From: Ischnura elegans
Lineage: Eukaryota > Arthropoda > Insecta > Odonata > Coenagrionidae
Direction: 5' to 3'
DNA: 64,000 nt
Assembly: GCF_921293095.1 (NCBI RefSeq)
Contig: NC_060258.1
Location: 2,604,001-2,668,000, forward strand
This document shows positions 21,728-33,642 of the stretch, one piece after another. A program made the position numbers and the translations under genes. The stretch's first letter is position 1. Each line of letters begins with the position of its first letter. Under the pieces are notes generated by a model. It did no database searches. It was not told the origin of the DNA and worked only from the letters and a program-made list of their open reading frames with translations.

Positions 21728-24700
21728 TTATAACATAGCATGTTTTTCACTTTTTTTTTCATTTCTCTGGTGCCTTGAATTGGCATGTCTTAGCCAATCT
21801 ATAATCTTCTCCTTCACATCTTTGTGGCTGTAGGTTGCCAACGTCTGCTTCAAACGAAAAGCATCTGAAATGAAGGATTTCAATTTCAGTTACAGGATGG
21901 TGATAGTTATTATTCCCCAATGTACTAATTCCCCAATAGTCCAAGTACCCATTCAATGACAATTAACTCACCAAAAATACAGCCACAGGTTAGCGTGGTG
22001 CTGAACTGCCTTTTTTTAATTCCCGTGTTCGAGTTTCCTAGGTAAGAGAAGAGCCTCCCAACGTCATCAGTAAATATGTGGTACATCATACCAAACACCC
22101 CACTCGTGAGGTTGTTTCCTCCTCTTCTTACTAACTCTTTCATCTGAAACAAATTATTCATGTTAAAAATTAGATCCACAAAAAAAATAAATACACAGGA
22201 AAAGATTTTATCCATCTATTACTCTGGTCAGCATAGATTTTCTCTTAGAGATGAATTAGGGTGATAAAACTTTACTTTTTGTACTGATTCTGAATCTGTT
22301 CTTGAATTCTTTCTATCAAGTCTAGTTTCCTTAGGACAGCATAATGTTTTCACTTTAACGGAAGAAGTAATTTAATTCATTTATATATCATGATAACAAG
22401 AGTAGTAGTAGTGGTAACTTGAGTTGAAAATAAAACTTCCCGACAAAAACATGTCCAACGAAGTCATACCTTCCTACACTACCAAAAAATGTTTAATCTT
22501 GGACTATCCTATTATTTTGTTCTAAGCAATGATCAATAAGTTGCCAGTTCATATTAGTATGTGACTAACTATGGGTGCATAAAGACATTTTTTCTCTGAA
22601 AATGGTTTGAGATTTTATTTGCTCACCAAAAAGTAAAGGTTATTATCTCTATGATCACATTGCAACTGTTGAGACGTGGCTTAGCTTTCATCATGCCTCG
22701 ATAGCGCGTGAACTATCCCAATTGCTTTTGTCGTGAGTGCGGTGAAGTTACTTTTAAAGCTAAAAGGGAGCACATTACTTCCTTTTTGAGACAGCGTTAT
22801 AAGCTATATTTTGACAGTCTGTTGGGCAACCAAGATGAAGGATGGGACCCCTAAGTGATGCATGACACCTGTGTACGGCTTTTTACTGGATGAACTGAGG
22901 GAAAATGTCGTAAGAATTTTGCCGTTTCTATGATTTGGTGAGAACCTAAGGATCATTTTTCAGACTGTTATCTTTGTTTAAAAAATTAAAGGAATTACAC
23001 TGAAGTCAAAGTATGAAATTGATGGATCCAAATAACAAAATTTCTATGCATCGATCTCGCCATGACAAATTAATTTTTTCTCAAGAAAAAACTTTACTTT
23101 TTGCAACAATGTTTTCCTACTTATGGTTACTCAAAATTTTGAATTAAACACAGATGATTGGCGATTGTTCATTGATTCCTCCATGGTTATTTTAAAGGCT
23201 ATTCTCTTACATAATGGCAATAAGCTCCCCTGAATAACGTTAGCACATAAGAGAACAAGGCGTGATAGAAAAAATCTGAGCCCAGATTTGGGATCAGCGT
23301 GAAAAACCCTTCAATGATCACCCAACAACATGTCTAGGACAGAAAAAAAGTTTTTTGTTGACCAGTAATATCATTCACTAGGACACACAATATTACCAAA
23401 GCTCCTTGAAAACGTTTGTCCCGCAGATGGACTTCCAAGGAATCGAAGTCTTCTTCCGATTTAATCGGAAATTTGAAATCAAAGTATTGATCACTTTCTT
23501 CCACCCTACTTTGAGAAATACATTTTTTAATGTCTATGATTTCTTTCATTATCTCCTGCTGAGATTTTTCAATTTTCTCCAAGTATTCCAATATAGACTT
23601 TTGGGAAAGGTCTGCAAAAATATCAAACATTGAGAAACATACACACATGAAAAAGAAAGACATACTTTTAAAATGTAAACAGGAAAGGAACATATACAGC
23701 AAGTGTTGTAACAATTCACTTCTACTGAGACAATGATCATCACTTACATTACTGCATAATTTTCCAGTTACTTTTTAGAGAAGTCAAATTAGAGTAGTAA
23801 TGATATGCTTAATTTTATAGAATCTAAGCAAATACAGACTTGACACCACAGTATAAAAATATTGCAATTTACCTTTCTTCTTCACAAGGCTACTTTCCTC
23901 GGCTGGACTAATGTCAACATCTGCTGACCTCAAAATTGAGGGCTCACGTTGAGAGGCTCCTTAAAAAAAGAGGAACCTCAATAATTTCAAATTTTAGCAA
24001 ATTGTCGTTTTAATAACACATACAAAATATTTAATGCCAACAGAGTTCAGATTATCCATTATAACCCTGACAGAGACTCAAATCAGTTATTTACAACCAA
24101 CTATCAGTAAGATCACATCACACAATCAAGAGGAAAACTTCCTCAAATAGATGGTATTAATCACACAATTATTTTATTTATTTCATCTGGATAGCCTTTG
24201 AAATTCACATACTACCCATCAGTATGTGGTATCCAGATGAATATGCAACTTTCTCTCTGCTTCTGTCAAAATATGCCCTACACATTAATTAGATAATAAT
24301 AAGGTAAATACTTACGTGGTGTCGGAATAAATTTTGGAGGGCTTTCGCGTGATATCTGCCTCTCACACCTTTCAGGTGATGAATCATCACTGACACAGCG
24401 CACTAAGCAAAATAAAGAGGTTAGATTTTAGTAAAACTATTACCTCAAATTGACAATATCATTTATATTATTATAGTATATTATGTCCACAAAAAAAAAA
24501 TTCAGCAGAGAATCATACCTATCCTGCTTCTCTTAGTTGGTGCTGCGATTTTCGTTCCATCATCCTCATCACTCTCAAAAATAATGGGCTTCTTCTTCCT
24601 ACGACCTCGCCCCAGTGGACGACCAGCATCAACATCTGAAGTATCCACGGCATCTAACTCCAGCTGTATTGCCACTGAATAATCTCCTAAGTACAGTAAA

Positions 24701-24973
24701 ATAACATTATTGTCTGAAAGTAACCAATACTTAAAAATTGTGAATTACCTTAACTTCAACAGCTTACAAACCTGTAACACTCTGAGAGAAATGGCGAATT
24801 TTGTATTGGGGCCATCCCTCATTGGCTGGCATGCATGCTTTAATGTTAAAAAGCAGCTCCCTTGCTGAAATACTTTCAGGAGGAAACCTACATTCCTCCT
24901 TTGATGAGGACAACCACAATGTCGGTATAGCCTTGCACTCATTGGTGTCCATGAATTCAACCACAACCCACTG
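21728..24973 (-). CDS. DUF4806-domain accessory protein of CMC element 1
   Basis: A spliced minus-strand gene. Exons in order: 24772-24973 (QWVVVEFMDTNE, WLSSSKEECRFPPE), 24519-24686 (basic RPLGRGRRKKKP then acidic FESDEDD, a likely nuclear signal), 24316-24402, 23873-23959, 23397-23611 (coiled coil around ILEYLEKIEKSQQEIMKE, then FKFPIKSEEDFDSLE), 21972-22143 (VRRGGNNLTSGVFGMMYHIF, CGCIFG) and 21728-21864 (DAFRLKQTLATYSHKDVKEK, IIDWLRHAN). All junctions have GT-AG sites and the last joins in phase. The C-terminal third is the DUF4806 domain, common in arthropods, often near transposases; function unknown. The first exon starts at an acceptor, so a start exon further upstream (perhaps within 25000-25330) is not located. 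By position it could be the DNA-binding partner protein of a CACTA element. That role is inferred. Confidence 0.75.
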
Positions 24974-25337
24974 CTGAAGGAGATTTAAATACATATTTGT
25001 TATACTTAGCCCAATGAAAATAAATTAAAAAGATGACAAAAAATTCAGTTCAAAAGAGTTTGAAAATTAAGACATTTATCATTAAACAAACAAAACGAAG
25101 AACATGAAAAAAGTAAGAGCATTCAAGTGACGTAAGAGTTCACCAAGTACATAGATAATGAAAAATTGCTCTTTATGTCACGTGTAATCACATGAAGACC
25201 TGGTACACATAAAATGACACTGCTAGAGTTCAGCTGATCACGTCCAAGAGGCTTCTCATAGATTTGTAAACATGCACCTCTATTAGATGGACAGCCTATC
25301 AACAGGCAAAAGTTTATATCGACCATGAAAAGTCATA

Positions 25338-27353
25338 CTACTCCCAAAGGCTATGAATCATTGAGGCAACAAATACACTGTCATCTCTCATTTCAGGAAT
25401 GTGCAGGGCTTTTGTTACAACATCACTTTCTTCAATGACTTCTTCACTTTCACTCAAATTTTTCACTTTGAACACACCAATTAAATCAGAGTTCAATGGT
25501 TTATTGAAATACGACTCCTTGTGAAGGTACTTATTACCTATAAAACACACTCCACAATCCCTGGTTGCAATTGCCCTGACTAAGAAAATATCACCAGATT
25601 TTGTGATAACACAATTATCAGCACCACCTCCAATGCGACCAAACTCAGTATAAACAAAACGGTATAGTGGCAAGGAGCAGTTAACAGGCAGCTGATAATG
25701 AGGATTATTCTTTACACAGCCTTTTCTTTCCTTAGAACTGATCATATTCATGCAATCCCTCTCCATTATCCTTCGAGCAGCTGATTGCAAAGGATATCTG
25801 GTATTCCGCACCATGTTTTTCAGTTTCTGTAGTTGGTTTTCAAAAGGGAAACAACTGAAAGCATCTAATGGCCCAAATTTAGTAGCATCGTCCACTAGAT
25901 GAAGGATGCCATGAACGTTATATGAGCAGTTGTATTTACCATAGAAATCAGGAAAAGTAGATACAAAATACCTCAAGCTCCTCCTAGCAAAATCCAATAA
26001 ATCCTCATTTCCAAGATACTTTTGACAGCAAAGAATTCTAATCCCAGCATAGAGACATAGGAGATGAATAGCCACTTCCCGACTCAGACTTGATACAATG
26101 AGAGGAGCTGTGTACACAATGAAGAGCCTGAATTCTGTGGCTTTCCAGTGGCCAAGATCTTTCAAACTCCTGGGTTTCCTTTGAAATTCAATGCATATAA
26201 AGGATGCGATGTGGGATTGAATTGCATCAATTTCCTGCAACTTGCTTGCTCTGAGTTTCACGTTCTTGTGGCCTTTGAGAAAACTGTAGAAAATTTTACG
26301 AACCACGCCCAGACAAACCATGTGCATGTAGTCATACGGAAAGTCCTCAATAAAATCAATAGGAAGCTTTTCCAGAGGTGAAAGTCCAATGTGGTCATCC
26401 TCCTGTGATTTATCACGGAAAGAGTTGTCTGTTCTTTTGATTGAGTCGACCCCTAAAAACGACATTCTTCCTTCAATAAATTGCCCTTTAACAAGGCATT
26501 TTTCGCAGCCATAATATGAATTATGGCCCTTAACCTGCTTCAAATAAGACCTCGCTGGTGCATCGCAAACAAAGGAATGAATTACAAAAGAATACCTCCT
26601 TTCCCCAATTAACGCCCCATTGGCAAGCAGCGTTTGCAATTCATCCAACAAATCATGCATGTACTCGCACAACGTCTTGGGTTTCGAATATCCCCAAAAA
26701 ATTCCCACAGGAAATGGGGGGATTTTTTCAATTTTCACTATTCTCATCAAAATAGGCCAAAACTGGCTAGCAGAACTCTTTGAAAGCGGTAGTCCGTCAA
26801 TGTTTATTTGCAGTTCAATCACATCCGGTACAACGATATCCGCATTTATCTTTTCAACAACGTTTTTCACAGATTCGAGGATGCCGAAATGGAAATATTC
26901 GCCACTGGTTATCTTTTTAATTGCTAGCGACCGTGGGGTGGTACGTAGCGATCGCACATCTGAAGGTAGATCGGAAAAACAAGGATGCTTCTTCAATATT
27001 TTCAGGAGCTCAGTAACCTTGTTCTGCGGCACGTTCTCACTCCATAATTTTAAATCCTCCTTTAGATCCTCGACACTTAAATCGTCGGTACCACAGTCAC
27101 GTAGTAACATCTCGCCACCTTCACTACCACTAGAACAAGATCCATTGCTTCCATCATCATCAATGTTATTGAGGTCTCTAGACGAATTTTCGTTCAGTGA
27201 ACTTTGATCGCTGACCAAAACGCCCTCTATATCAGAATTTCCACTGCCTTCCTCCAACATACGACGAGAGCTGCTACCCTCCAAAGATTTAACTCTGCGC
27301 CGGTAATGACGGGCACCCAAATCACTAAGTTTTTTGTATGAAAATTTCGGCAT
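25338..27353 (-). CDS. CMC/CACTA-type transposase, 671 aa
   Basis: One long ORF. I start it at the ATG at 27351-27353 (MPKFSYKKLSDLGARHYRRR), because the 28 upstream residues are hydrophobic and unlike the family. Order: basic N-terminus (1-30), acidic/Ser-rich linker (30-100), then the catalytic region with INIDGLPLSKS, FWGYSKPKTLCEY, VCDAPARSYLKQ, a CEKC zinc-type pair, DFIEDFPYDYMHMVCLGVVR and HGILHLVDDA. I recognise this as the animal EnSpm/CACTA-type transposase family. The Asp residues in INIDG and VCDAPA are plausible catalytic acids. There are no stops or frameshifts, which suggests recent activity. It lies upstream of the DUF4806 gene on the same strand, within matching termini. Confidence 0.88.
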   Translation of the reverse strand: MPKFSYKKLSDLGARHYRRRVKSLEGSSSRRMLEEGSGNSDIEGVLVSDQSSLNENSSRDLNNIDDDGSNGSCSSGSEGGEMLLRDCGTDDLSVEDLKEDLKLWSENVPQNKVTELLKILKKHPCFSDLPSDVRSLRTTPRSLAIKKITSGEYFHFGILESVKNVVEKINADIVVPDVIELQINIDGLPLSKSSASQFWPILMRIVKIEKIPPFPVGIFWGYSKPKTLCEYMHDLLDELQTLLANGALIGERRYSFVIHSFVCDAPARSYLKQVKGHNSYYGCEKCLVKGQFIEGRMSFLGVDSIKRTDNSFRDKSQEDDHIGLSPLEKLPIDFIEDFPYDYMHMVCLGVVRKIFYSFLKGHKNVKLRASKLQEIDAIQSHIASFICIEFQRKPRSLKDLGHWKATEFRLFIVYTAPLIVSSLSREVAIHLLCLYAGIRILCCQKYLGNEDLLDFARRSLRYFVSTFPDFYGKYNCSYNVHGILHLVDDATKFGPLDAFSCFPFENQLQKLKNMVRNTRYPLQSAARRIMERDCMNMISSKERKGCVKNNPHYQLPVNCSLPLYRFVYTEFGRIGGGADNCVITKSGDIFLVRAIATRDCGVCFIGNKYLHKESYFNKPLNSDLIGVFKVKNLSESEEVIEESDVVTKALHIPEMRDDSVFVASMIHSLWE

Positions 27354-27719
27354 TTCGATCGAAATTGCAGTAATCGACAATTTATTTGTGTAAATAACCC
27401 AAGAAATAATTGGTGTGTTAAAGAGAGAACACAGCAATCTGAAAAATTAAGCACGCGACACATGTAATACCGCATGGTGCAATCGTAACCCAAACCACAT
27501 TTCATAAACTTACACATCACAAAATATACTTACCTTCATTATTGATGAAAAAAATCCAATCAGAAAAATCAGTCAATCAGCAAAACCAAAACCGTTGTCC
27601 AGACAGGCAGGGGTCAAATAATTGTAAAATATTCTTTAAGATTCGTAGAGCACAAAACCACACCGAAAAACGCAAGCGTTGGAGGGAGAGAGACGGAGTT
27701 GCAAATCGTTCGATGCTTC

Positions 27720-27790
27720 GATAGTGCAAATATCGATATTTTCGATGAAGCGAATATATATATATATCGATTTTATGATCGATATCGTGC
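27720..27790 (-). promoter_or_regulatory. ATCGAT cluster and TA run, likely transposase promoter
   Basis: About 370 bp upstream of the transposase ATG lie AATATCGATATT, TTTCGATGAAG, a (TA)n run, ATATATCGATTTTATGATCGAT and CGATATCG. TATCGATA is the DREF-type core known from insects. The run could also act as a TATA region. Function is inferred from position and from the similar cluster in CMC element 2. Confidence 0.4.
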
Positions 27791-27999
27791 CGTCTTTCCT
27801 TTCTTTCTCATAAGGCCAAGGTTTCTGCTTACTCTGCTTAAAAATTTTCTAAGTGCGAAAATTTGTATTTAGGCCGAAATTTTTTTTTTCTTGTGAGAGG
27901 CAATTTTATTCAGACGATGAAAATACGCTTTAAAAACCACATATTTAAATCTATTTTTGGGTAACACTATGTCCAAATAACACTCCGCTGAGCGACCGG

Positions 28000-28264
28000 C
28001 AACATGTCGCAACCTTTCTGCAACCTAATGAATATTCCACCCTCACATACAATCAGTGTCTTACGAATAGGATGAATCTTATTTAAATATGTACATCCTC
28101 CGGCTAAAATATTACGCTATAAAATTTTTCAGACCGAATGAGTGTATCAGCGACGTAATTAAGACGTTGCAGAAATGTTGCCGAAAGCCTAGCAACTTCC
28201 TGCAACTCCTGCAACCTCTTGCAACTCTTTTGCAACGTTTCCGCAACACATTGTGTTTACTGGG
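28000..28264 (-). repeat. Right subterminal array of CMC element 1
   Basis: Multiple GCAAC/GTTGC words (GTCGCAACC, CTGCAACC, GTTGCAGAAATGTTGCC, CTTGCAACTC, TTTGCAACGTTTCCGCAAC) lead into the terminal GTTTACTGGG. The left end has a matching array at 21494-21700. Confidence 0.75.
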
Positions 28265-28394
28265 TATTCAATATTTTTATAACTAATGGAATATGTGGAA
28301 AAGATCAATAAAAGTTTTTTCTAACAATCATTCAAATGAATTTCAACTTTTAATTCTATTTTAACATAAATTATCTCTTGTGTATTATGTCCAA

Positions 28395-28833
28395 CTTAGC
28401 AACAGCGAACAGTTAAGGAACAAAGTATGCGCATAGGGAGAGAACAGACAAATAACCATCTTTCCACATTGTCACAGACAAGGAACAGACAAGGCGTTCC
28501 AATTTACATTCTACGAATAGTCGCCTGCCTGTTCTCTCTTGGTCAAGGAACAGGGAACAAACAACCTAAGAAAACAGGCAATGAACTGACAGCGCACAGT
28601 CCCCTGCCTGTTCATTGTCTGTGGTCCAACAGGTAAGGAACAGAGAATGCCGCTTTCTTAACAGGGAGGGAACAGACAAGTAACCCTTTTCTCACAGACA
28701 AGGAACAGACAAGGCGTTCCAATTTACATTCTACGAACAGTCGCCTGCCTGTTCTCTCTTGGTCAGGGAACAGGGAACGAACAGCCAACTGACAGACAAT
28801 GAACAGACTTTATTGTTACAGAAATCGACAGGG
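28395..28833 (-). repeat. Right subterminal array of the outer CMC element
   Basis: This contains two near-identical blocks of roughly 180-200 bp (from about 28470 and 28695), each with AAGGAACAGACAAGGCGTTCC and CGCCTGCCTGTTCTCTCTTG, plus many GAACAG words. It ends with GAAATCGACAGGG. Confidence 0.75.
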
Positions 28834-28835
28834 CA

Positions 28836-31249
28836 CGCAGGGGTCAAAATGTTACTGAAATTAGCGTCCGCCATTTTGTACTGCATCGATGACAAATATT
28901 ACAAGACAGTAAAGAAATCAGGTTACAACAAAAGGAAAATAAATGTAGTAATAATATATCATAGCTTTTATACAATAAATTTGCTTAAAATGATTCACTA
29001 TTCAACATCCGTGGGGTACGGCAATTCCCGTGGCCAGCAGCCAGCTCCGGGCCGTGCCGCACGTTCGAAAAATCGATCTTAATTTCGGCAACGCAGGTGG
29101 TTGCTGCTGTCCTTCCGGTTATCATAATCTATATACTTTTTATATGTGGTGTAAATATCTCCAGGTAACGCGGTGATTTTTTTAAAACCCTACATAAACA
29201 CAAAAATTTGACGAAAAACAGAGTCCGTCATTTTGTATCGTATTGGTCACAAATAAAACAACTGAGTCGTGAAAGTTGATTGTAATCAATGCTAACAAAC
29301 GGTTTAACAATTTAAGACATTTTTGTTCCTATTGAATCACTACTAAACATGCTGAATTTCGACAAAAATTCAAAGCGGGCAATTTGCGCCAAATTTGTTC
29401 AACATTGATGGCTATGCATTTTAAATAAAAAATTAACCTATAAAAAAATTTTTCCGTCAAAAAATGCTTTAATGTGTTGGCAACAACTGTGCAAAGTTTC
29501 AACTTCCATACTCAAAAAAACCATTTTCGAGGTTTTGTCCAGCTTTTTTCGATTTCATTCCACTGTGCGTCGGCAGCATTGCTTCTTAAATCGTCGAATC
29601 TTAAAAATCTTTAACAAATCTCTAAATTGCTGGCATTAAATTAGTAGGCTAGAAACTTCACTGAAAATAATTCATGATAGAGTAAAGAAGAGAACATTAG
29701 CATAGTAATGGCTTTCGGTCATTCCACCTCGTAGCCGTATCTAAAGGCGAAGGCAGTTTCTCCCATAGATCTGTATATAATATCTATGGTTTCTCCAGTC
29801 ATCCTGCTGGGATATTCAGCTCATAAGAAAGTCGAAACGAATACTTCTGACGTGAAGACGATAGCTGGATGGCAGGAAAACTTTCGTTGCCTGTAGACAC
29901 TAGCTGGAGGAGCACCTGTCACATTTTACTAATGTGGATAAATGCCAAGGAAATCTCAGATCCAAGTGGGTATTGATTTATATCTAGAATTTTTTCCTTG
30001 CTTTTCAAAATATAATCAATATTTACCTGCCATAAATTTGGTTCATCTCATCGACCGACATTTTCCAGATTTATTACTTGAATACTATTACCTATTATTC
30101 ATGTAAAATATTTTCTAGGTCATATCCGATCTTTGTTGCTAAATTTTTCCATGACCAGCATAATTCCCCCGTTTTCCATAAAGTAAGAATGTTGAACCAT
30201 TCTATCATTATGTATAGCATTTATGCTTATGCATAGGAAGCACTTTGTCTACAGCAGAGTTTTCGATAGAACATATTTTTTCATCTGCAATGTTGTAGAT
30301 TCTTATTTATACCAAGGAAATGAAATCTACGGCGTTAAAAGATAAGGAATGCATACTTTCCACGTGCAATAAGTGCATAGTCTTTTGGAAGTGATGCTAA
30401 AAATTATTTACATCCAAGTCAGACTTTTTAAAATACAGTTTTGTAAATTTCCTATTATTTTTATAGGTGTAAATAGCAGGATTTGCTGTGGACACGTGTT
30501 TCGCTATATTCTCCCTATGCATAATGAACTCATGCTTTTAAGTTGCAGTGGTTAATTAATTTAAAAAAGTAATACTGACATGGCGAAGTACCCATTTCAA
30601 ATATTGCTAAAAATTAAAAATGGGAATACGCATTCATTACTTCAGGAAGTCACAGTTACAGTTAATAAGTGATAACAAATGTTCTTAGGTATCTAGACTT
30701 TTCCATATTTCATTTCGTACTCTGGATTTTTAATGAAAAAAATCATATGTGCCATTATCATAGACTGACACTATTTCAATATGGTCCCACCATTTTATTG
30801 TTGGTACTCTTGGAATGCTCTAGTTTCCACACTTTGCCTTCCATTCTATTAAGACATCAATTAAACATAGCGGGGGCTTCATTCACCTTCTGACCTATAA
30901 TTCCATTGTTGAAGCTAATTGCCACCATAAATGGCTAGAAATACCACTCTCCCCAATCTGTGGAATGTTGGAAAAATTGGGTAGATGATGCTCCTTCACT
31001 TCTAAAAATAAATACACAAGGCCAGTCGTCTCCCCATATCATACTTACATGCACTATCACCACTAAGTATAATATACTGTCCTGCAGTTTAAAGGCAGCC
31101 ATTTAAAATGAGTTTAATCCTCCTTGGATTACAAGGAAATACCTTTTAGTTACAATAATATTGTGTTATGCTCGATTATTTTAATTTTTACTCTTATAAT
31201 GGATATATATCTTACGCATACAAAATTAAAACATATAGTACAAGCTTTG
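28836..31249. other. Unassigned stretch between outer CMC element and duplication copy B
   Basis: No gene is recognised. A block (GTCCGCCATTTTGTACTGCA then GACAAATATTACAA) at about 28866 recurs in diverged form at about 29224 (GTCCGTCATTTTGTATCGTA). ORFs are short and featureless. The GC-rich patch at 29030-29110 has no visible motif. Confidence 0.4.
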
Positions 31250-31712
31250 ATTATTGATTAGATGACAAATTTAAAAAGGAAATGGGCAATGGAGCACAGC
31301 ACTGAAAGCATCATGGCAAATTTGATAGTGAAAATAATAATTGAATCTGATTTACCATATGGGATACTGGTTTCAAAACAAAATAAATCACTGAAAATTT
31401 GAGCCACACGAACTTTATTCTATCTGTGTGGAGCATGATATTCAATATTGGATAAAGCTCCACAAAAGTTTGCAGCAAAACTTTAAAAAGTTCCTAGTTT
31501 AATCATATCACATTCAATGAAATGCTATTTCACCAAATGTGCCTTGAATTGCTTTGTAGCAGAATATTGTATGAACCACTTACTATGAGTACATGTATCA
31601 CTCAAGAAAACTAGTGAGTTACACAAAAAACGTATTCATTTACAACTACATGATTATTGAAAAAAATTTATATACATTGATTCCTTATTGTATTATGCAC
31701 GGACATATTTAA

Positions 31713-32378
31713 CACTTTGAGTGCAGGCTGCTAAATTAAAAGCCCTACTAAAAAATCCAGCCATTTTTACTGTATTCGTGCAATTTTTTAAATATAAGCA
31801 TCAAAAATAGATTTATCAATGTGCATTTCAATGTGGACTTTGCTCTTTTTCTTTGAATGATTTGAATACCATTTATTGCTAATTTTTGAATACATAATTT
31901 AACAATGAAAACCTACTGTTTTTGAACAATAAAAAAAGTTGCAACATAGGATATATCGCCATAACATGCATAATAATGTTTTAATACGCTTAGTTTGAAC
32001 TACTTTAAGTATGGAAATAATAAAAAAGCATTGTTCTAAGCAAACCATTATAAATACTGGATGACAAAAAGGGTCAATTCACCCTCAACGAACAGTCCAT
32101 TGGCGCAAAGAATTTTCACACTAAGTGGCCTAAGATGAGGATGCCGGTAGCTACAGAGGACGTTTCGCCCTCAAGACATAAATTGAACTCTTTTTCCATT
32201 GAGCAGTTGATTTTTAAAAAACAGAACCCCTAAGCAGTAAACTGGAAAAGAATCACGGGCGAAATATTACGGCTTCACGCATGCAAAGCCAATTAAATGG
32301 AAAGACGTAATATTACGTCCATGGCAATCCTCAGAAGGATTAGCAGGACGTAATATTACGTCCATGGCATGCAAAGTG
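31713..32378. mobile_element. piggyBac-like MITE, 666 bp
   Basis: The ends are CACTTTGAGTGC and, reversed, CACTTTGCATGC. The flanks are TTAA at 31709-31712 and TTGA at 32379-32382, a TTAA duplication with one mutation. Duplication copy A at about 5250 has the site without insertion (ATATTTAAAAAATA). TTAA targeting is the hallmark of piggyBac. No transposase is present. Confidence 0.75.
32307..32368. repeat. Repeated palindrome GACGTAATATTACGTC
   Basis: The palindrome GACGTAATATTACGTC followed by CATGGCA occurs twice, about 43 bp apart, near the right end of the piggyBac-like MITE. Perfect palindromes repeated near a terminus could be protein-binding sites or cruciform sequences. Confidence 0.7.
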
Positions 32379-33642
32379 TTGAAAATACAAATAATTGCGA
32401 AGAAAATAAAACGAAAAAGAAATAAACAAGAAATACCTCAAGTGCGGGTATATTGCCATCCAACTACAAAGATATACCAACAGATATGAACGGGAATAAT
32501 TCAGAGATGAATATATTTTCTCATAAATATGCATTCATTATCCTATCTTATCATTTACATGTAATAATCAGTAAGCAATTAATATGTTATATTTGTACCT
32601 CCAGACATGATCATAAAATCTTTTTTTATTCCAGTTATAATACGACTACTTCATATGAGATAATGAAATAATTATATTCTATTCATACGTAATGGAACAA
32701 AGTTAAAAAATCTGGATGGCTAATCTGGCTGTACCAACTGACATAATGTAGCAAAGGCATAATTATTATCCCTCAAGAACTACGCTAAAAAGTCATTTAC
32801 AATGAGCACCAAGTAAATATTTCTCAGTATGATATTAGCAGCATAAATATATATTCTTTTGGAAAAATTACAGAATTACAACCAAATTTCTGTTGCCCTC
32901 AGGTAGCAGAGAGGCAATAGATATTGTTTATCAAACAACAAAATAACAGAATTGAATAAGTAACATTTATAAATGCCAAAAAAAAAAATGCTGTAAAATC
33001 GTCAAACAAAAAATAATAAAAAAACCCAACTCTTCCTTGGACTGGGGTTCAGTCCAATGTAAGACTTGATGAATAAACAGCCATAATAAACATTGGTCCC
33101 ACATTTAAAAGGAATCCCAGAGAATGATGACGTCACAAAGGCATGAAACAAAAATAGTTACAATTCATACAAAGTCAACAGGTATGTTGTTTAACCATTA
33201 TACATATTTGCTTTACTCCTTGAAAACAAAGTCTGCAATCATGAGGATAAGGTGACATTTAACGTTGTTAACTAATAAAAAAATGTGTACTATTTCGAGT
33301 CAACTGAAAATTATACAAAGGATATGTGAATGTTGAAAATGTATACTCGCATGAATGAATGAAGGCAATGATCTCCTTTAACACCATTGAAAATTTGAGA
33401 ATGACAAAATAGAATAAAAATGTACTACGGGTACAGACATATAGGAAAATGAATTTAAGAACTATTTTAAATTTATGAAGTACGACATTTCTCAAATGTC
33501 TACAAATATGTAAAAAGTTAAAACTAAAGGAATCTCATCTAAACATTTGTTAGAGTAACACTGAAAAATGCTAAATTAAATTCCACATCACAATTAAATT
33601 ATCTACCATATCATTGAAATTAATAATCTTTGACAAATAAGG

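Larger units (their letters stand above)
21494..28264 (-). mobile_element. Inner CMC-type element 1 with transposase and DUF4806 gene
   Basis: The left end is CCCTATAAACCAAAAGTGTT and the right end, reversed, is CCCAGTAAACACAATGTGTT, followed on both sides by GCAACGTTGC-type subterminal repeats. TA flanks both ends (21492-21493 and 28265-28266). The element is 6771 bp and carries, on the minus strand, an uninterrupted transposase ORF and then a spliced DUF4806 gene. It is the only candidate autonomous element in the window. It sits inside the outer CMC element and so inserted after it. Confidence 0.88.
20076..28833. mobile_element. Outer CMC-type element (CCCTGTCGATTTC family)
   Basis: The left end is CCCTGTCGATTTCTGAAACA and the right end, reversed, is CCCTGTCGATTTCTGTAACA. 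The flanking CA (20074-20075 and 28834-28835) is a 2-bp target duplication. Subterminal regions on both sides are full of CTGTTC/GAACAG words. Excluding the inner element (21494-28264) it would be about 2.0 kb, with no transposase. Sequence at 20880-21490 looks like a leader region, and an AATAAA at about 28306 on the plus strand could be a poly(A) signal, so it may be a deletion derivative of a gene-bearing element. Confidence 0.82.

Noticed and set aside
26620-27207. A 195-codon plus-strand ORF
   Set aside because: It is antisense to the transposase ORF and shows no domain.
27600-28850. The word GCAGGGGTCAAA near 27606 and 28839 as a target duplication or element boundary
   Set aside because: The two sites do not fall at any matched end, and the CCC...GGG ends with 2-bp duplications explain the structure better.
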